Shown here: piece after piece, positions 59,808-64,000 of the stretch
Layout of the letters: every line of letters starts with the position of its first letter
Numbering within the stretch: the stretch's first letter is position 1
Origin: Isoetes taiwanensis
Taxonomy: Eukaryota; Streptophyta; Lycopodiopsida; Isoetales; Isoetaceae
Direction: 5' to 3'
Length of the DNA: 64,000 nt
NCBI GenBank assembly: GCA_021234155.1
Contig: JAJEKV010000060.1
Location: 4,202,451 to 4,266,450 of the forward strand
Notes under the pieces: generated by a model
Told to the model about the DNA's origin: nothing
Seen by the model: the letters and a program-made list of their open reading frames with translations, nothing else
Databases searched by the model: none
Translations under genes and position numbers: made by a program

Positions 59808-61408
59808 TCAATACAGCTTGTGCTGCCATAAGTTGTACAATGAAGATGTGCTTTATAACAAAATGGTCATATTGCGGCTTTGATGCAGTGATAAACGTCA
59901 TACTTTTAAGAACTATAAAAAACAATTGTGATCTGAGAAGGATTGTTAATTTATAAGTTCTGCATAAAAAAACCTACAATAGCCAATACTACATTTCAAC
60001 AGAGAATCAAGTTAGAAAACCATTATAGCTATACAATCTACCCAAATCTAAATATATGCCATGGTCCTAACTTGAACACATGAATATCATTAGGTTAAAT
60101 ACTATCACCCATATTGCCACCATGAGGAACAATGCTAGTAAGATATACCAACAATATGTATTCATAAAAAAATAAAAAATAAAAACTAGCAAAAAGGCGC
60201 AACAGTAGGCTTAGGCAGTATTAAGTTTGGATTCAATTTCTCATTAAGAAAGCATGTATCGGACAATCTATTTAAATTGGAAGGCTAGATTGAAATTGTG
60301 ATTAAATAGATTAATTTCATTTTTGCGAATGAAGTAACTAATAATATTCTCTAAATGAAATATGAAAAACCCACGTTGCAAAGGAGGCGTAGATTTATAA
60401 ATGCTTTAGCTTTTTATGTTGTTAGATTTTGCTTCTTCTTTTAAGAAACCAGTATTTGTTTGTTTTAGACGGATTAGCGACTAATTGTTATGGCTCCTAG
60501 TGGTGGATTTGCATTGTTGGATTATATTCTTTTTTTTAATTGGTTTGCTTTTTGCTTATCATTGGTTATATGAAGGACTTGGATTTCGAAATGATCATGA
60601 AATGGTTTATAGGTGGCAATGTCAAGGAGTTCTTTCTTGCTTGGATGTCTAAATCTTATGATGTTTAGATTTAGAATATTCCTGTGATAGCCTTATTGAT
60701 ATTTGGAGATGGCACTTTTGTGCTTGTTGGAAGTGCAAGGAGTTTGACAATAGGCAAGTGGCACAAGTAGCATTTTTGTGTTTTTTTTTATGTCGACAAA
60801 TTGGTGGCAGTTGGGCATGGTTTCTAACTAGATGGCTATTTCTGTCCCTTGCACATATGAAGAAGTATTATGCAATGGAAAACTACTTTACGTCTCTTTG
60901 CACATTTAACAACTCTAACGTGCCACAATGGAAGGTTTTTTAAGTATAACATAAAGAAATAATGAAGATTTTTAGGCGGTCTTCTCAGAGCTGTGATAGA
61001 TCCAGATTGGAGAAAATGGCTTCCATCGTATAGGGCATTTACACGTTAGCAATTATTTAACATGTGAATTTGAGGTGTTCTTCTGGACCCTCGTGGTTTT
61101 TTTACTTTTGATCCCGTGTCTTCCCAAAATCCATCACCACCTTAATTATTCTTTAATATATTTGTCATTTATCAATGGAAGGTCACGATTCCTCAATTTG
61201 ATGTAACAGACTACTTTATATAATTTTGTGTTGTCATCATGGCGGGCTCTTGTTTGAGAATGGCTTTACCTCTATTTATACCTTTATCACATATAAGGAA
61301 GTGTCGAGCAATTAGTAGTGTGTCATTGCCCAACATTTTGGAGCTTTGTGATAAAGCAAGATTGAGCCTGATGAGCAAGAAGGTATTCTTTTTGCTAATC
61401 AATTTTCG
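59808..61408. other. Unit C' spacer, no gene recognised
   Basis: Equivalent of unit A 10916-12511. AT-rich, no supported gene. Confidence 0.55.
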
Positions 61409-61648
61409 GTCTTTGAAGGAGAAAGAAGCTTGACAAAAAGATTGTTGGGAACTTGGAAAATTTGATTTGAGTGGTATTGCCCCACTCAAAGAGGTATTCC
61501 CAGATTGAACTTACTTTTGAAGTAGATGCATGGAATACTAAAAGTGAGGCAGAGGATAAAGGCGACCAATAAGGTAGATAAGATCATCAATCTGTTGACT
61601 TTAAGATCGTTTATCTTGAGATGAGGTTGATAGAATGATCAAGGAGGC
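61409..61648 (+). pseudogene. BiP exon fragment, plus strand, unit C'
   Basis: Third copy of the exon fragment. TTTTCAGGTC reads TTTTCGGTC here, and several one- or two-base losses (GATGCAGATGG to GATGCATGG) break the frame. Confidence 0.75.
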
Positions 61649-61954
61649 TTGTGTTTTGAATGATTTTGTTTTGAACAGTCCGGTCTTTTTCCGCGTAACT
61701 CACTTAGTCTCCGGGCAAAAGATCTACATTAGGCAAACGGTTGATAACCGAAAAGCCTAAGGTACCTTTTGGCCCTTGAATTTTTACCTAGACTATGGCT
61801 AATGATGTATTGGTTGGCTGCAGGTACGTGCTCCTTTTCCTAATGTAATCCTTCTGTCCAATAAGTCTTAGGTGAGCTTGGAAAAGAAGAAAGAAAGATG
61901 AGATGCACATTTGCTCTTAAATGTTATGCTAAGATATTTGAGTACTTGATCCAT

Positions 61955-62401
61955 ATGGATTGGTGAGCCACGTCAGGACAGGCTCTGTCAATGCTGCCAA
62001 ATGGGAGTCATTGAGGATGAATCTCATACCCTTCAAAGTTGCCCAGCATATGATCAAATCCGGACACGCTATGCTGAGTTGGTCAGGCCTGGCCAGCCGC
62101 TACATGTGACATTGAGCACGGCATCCGTACGGATGCTAGGATCATACCTTCAGGAGGTCATGGACATGCGAGATCAGTTATGTCCTCGGGCACGCACTTG
62201 ACATGTACATACACATTTATTTCATGATGATGTATACTTGTATAGTTTGACAGCATTCTTATTACTGCCACGGTTTTTCCCTCGAAAACCCTTCGGGGCG
62301 GGGGTTTTTAACCGGACGGAATAAGTTTGTTTGCGCTCCTCCCGGTCCCATAGGCCGATTGGTCTCAGTGGACGATAAAAAACCTATTCTATTCTATTCT
62401 A
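61955..62401 (+). mobile_element. 5'-truncated LINE 3' end, unit C' only
   Basis: Units A and B read GATCCATTTTATTACTTTAG; here about 447 bp interrupt this. The start is in frame for IGEPRQDRLCQCC and then ESHTLQSCPAYDQIR. This is the CCHC-like zinc-binding end (C-x2-C...H-x4-C) of non-LTR reverse transcriptases, stopping at 62199-62201. A 3' region with CGAAAACCCTTCGGGGCGGGGG follows, ending in (TATTC)n. 5' truncation and a simple-repeat tail are typical. No clear target duplication is seen. Confidence 0.8.
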
Positions 62402-63229
62402 TTTATTACTTTAGCAAATGATTTTTGCAAGCATACAGGCTAAAAGGTGAATGTATCTGAAACCTATGGATGTTATTCTTCTGGCCATATACTCATGTGG
62501 AACAACCTAGCTTAGGAGTCATATTTTTTAAGGTTGTTATATGAACCTCGAAATTGAGTACTTTAGACCCTTACGCTTCGTAGTATAAAAAAAGTACAGT
62601 TTTATGCACTAAGTTTGCTACGGGATATCTTATTTCAGTCGAACTTCCTTATGTAAAACCCATCTCTTTGATGTAATAAAAAAATATAGAAATATGTTGA
62701 AAACATGCTCCTTTGCTTTAAAAAGGATTATATGCTTTTCAAATAGAACTTCTTCTTTGGTTTCATCGCGGGCGGGACCTGTTGTAGGCTTGAACTATGT
62801 ACCACCTACATGCATCCAACTACAAATGGGAACTTCAATAATTGTAACTAGTCTTGTGGACTCAAATAAGGGCGTCCCTCTTTAAGTGTTAGGTTTTGCC
62901 TTAGAAAATATCTGACTACAATTTATGATGATTTGTAAGCTCATTGGAAGAGAAACTCTTCCCTGCATCTTCCATGTAAACGCTATTTGCTACAAAATTA
63001 GATGTGCAAGCAAAGTGTTCTAAATGCGTGTCAAACTTGCTAGATAAATTTTCATAAAACAAGTGCGCAAAATGTTTAAAAGTTTTTAGAAAAGTTGAAA
63101 GCTAAGATAAGTGATATAAACAAAGCAGATAATAAGCATAAGCTAATATACATCTCAGATTACTATTTTCATATCTACAGGTATTTGTGTCATTCCTCGT
63201 GATCAGGAATTTTGAATGTCTCAAGATAT
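62402..63229. other. Unit C' spacer up to BiP D
   Basis: Equivalent of unit B 24995-25814, with a short loss near 62475. No gene recognised. Confidence 0.5.
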
Positions 63230-64000
63230 TTACATTTCGGTGATCTTCATCCTCTTCCTCTGAGGCAGCAACACCAGTCTTTTGATAAACCTTGGTTATT
63301 ATCGGATTGCAAACATCCTCAATCTCCTTCAGCTTCTCTTCGAAATCCTCCCCCTCAGCACTTTGGTTATCGTCCAACCACTCCACAATTTCCTTCAATT
63401 CAGCTTCAATCTTTTCTTTGTCATCAGAATCTAGCTTATCCGCTAGCTTGTCCTTGTCACCAATTGAACTCTTCATGTTGTACACATATGTCTCCAATCT
63501 ATTCCTGGCATCAATCTTTTCCTTCACCTTCTTATCTTGCTCTGCATATTCCTCAGCCTCCTTGATCATTCTATCAACCTCATCTGAAGATAAAAGCGAT
63601 CTTTGTCGTGATAATGATGATCTTCTACGCCTTATTGGTCGCCTTATCCTCTGCCTTCACTTTTAGAATTCCATCCGCATCTACTTCAAATGTAACTTCA
63701 ATCAGGGAATACCTCTTGGAGCGGGGCAATACCACTCAAATCAAATTTTCCAAGTTCAGGCAATCTTTTGTCAAGCTTCTTTCTCCTTCAAAGACTGAGC
63801 AGAACCACGGTTGTTTGCTTATCCCGATAGGTGCTAAAAAATTTGGGATTTTTAGTTGGAATTGTAGTACCCACAGGAATGAGCTTTGTCATCACTCCAC
63901 CAACAGTTTCAATGCCAAGGGTCAAAGGAGTGGCATCAAGGATGAGTGCATCTTTAGTCTCTTTGTCGCCTTCCCCACTTAATATGCCTCCTTGAACAGC
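63230..64000 (-). CDS. BiP: BiP D: ER Hsp70 chaperone, 5' part outside the window
   Basis: C-terminal part: substrate-binding domain and lid with [80 protein letters not shown] and acidic tail SEEEDEDH. This is the only copy in which the whole lid is in one open frame. The final codons read ...GATCACCGAAATGTAA, where B has the HSEL codons; by comparison the last codons are scrambled and the stop is at 63230-63232. Upstream, GATAAAAGCGATC, CAGGGAATACC and other shifts break the frame. Same product as B. Confidence 0.9.

Overview
The window looks like nuclear DNA of a land plant. It is AT-rich, has GT/AG introns, and carries plant-type genes and gene pieces: an ER chaperone BiP, a plastid fibrillin, a lipid-transfer-like protein, PPR, plastid-type EF-G and Ste20-like kinase fragments, a LINE tail, and a DUF7869 gene next to a ParB-like gene. 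I cannot fix the lineage; the last two gene types would fit a non-seed plant or gymnosperm better than a typical crop genome, but that is inference.

The backbone is a tandem array. A basic unit of about 11.8 kb is repeated head to tail, and each unit carries one intronless BiP gene on the minus strand. The BiP copies are A (1-1155, cut by the window start), B (14047-16022), C (25815-27800) and D (63230-64000, cut by the window end). Each complete spacer holds, in order, the BiP promoter region, a two-exon fibrillin fragment (minus), a lipid-transfer-like gene (plus) and a single BiP exon fragment (plus). Long stretches between these show nothing recognisable.

The spacers differ mainly by insertions. 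Unit A has a 3 kb gene-capturing element with a Ste20-like kinase fragment (7068-10045). Unit B is plain. Unit C has a 961 bp internal tandem duplication and element T1 (35586-39539). A further partial unit, C' (52084-63229), has the same element in full (T2, 54896-59807, with a TCAAT target duplication) and a LINE 3' end. The BiP gene expected between C and C' is missing. In its place is a unique 12.5 kb block (39540-52083) bounded by a 26 bp inverted repeat.

The 12.5 kb block is the most novel part. From a shared intergenic region of about 350 bp it has two divergent, intron-containing genes. One (minus) has a ParB-like segment and an FCP1/HAD-phosphatase-like segment. The other (plus) encodes a DUF7869-family, transposase-like protein. 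The layout suggests a large two-gene DNA transposon.

One technical point affects reading everything else. The units are nearly identical except for scrambled bases concentrated at CAG/CTG (CHG) sites, and these scrambles break the reading frames. This looks like long-read base-calling error at methylated plant CHG sites rather than mutation, so most frameshifts in BiP, the lipid-transfer-like gene and the 12.5 kb block are probably not real. About 3.4 kb around each BiP 5' end is free of such errors and may be an unmethylated island.
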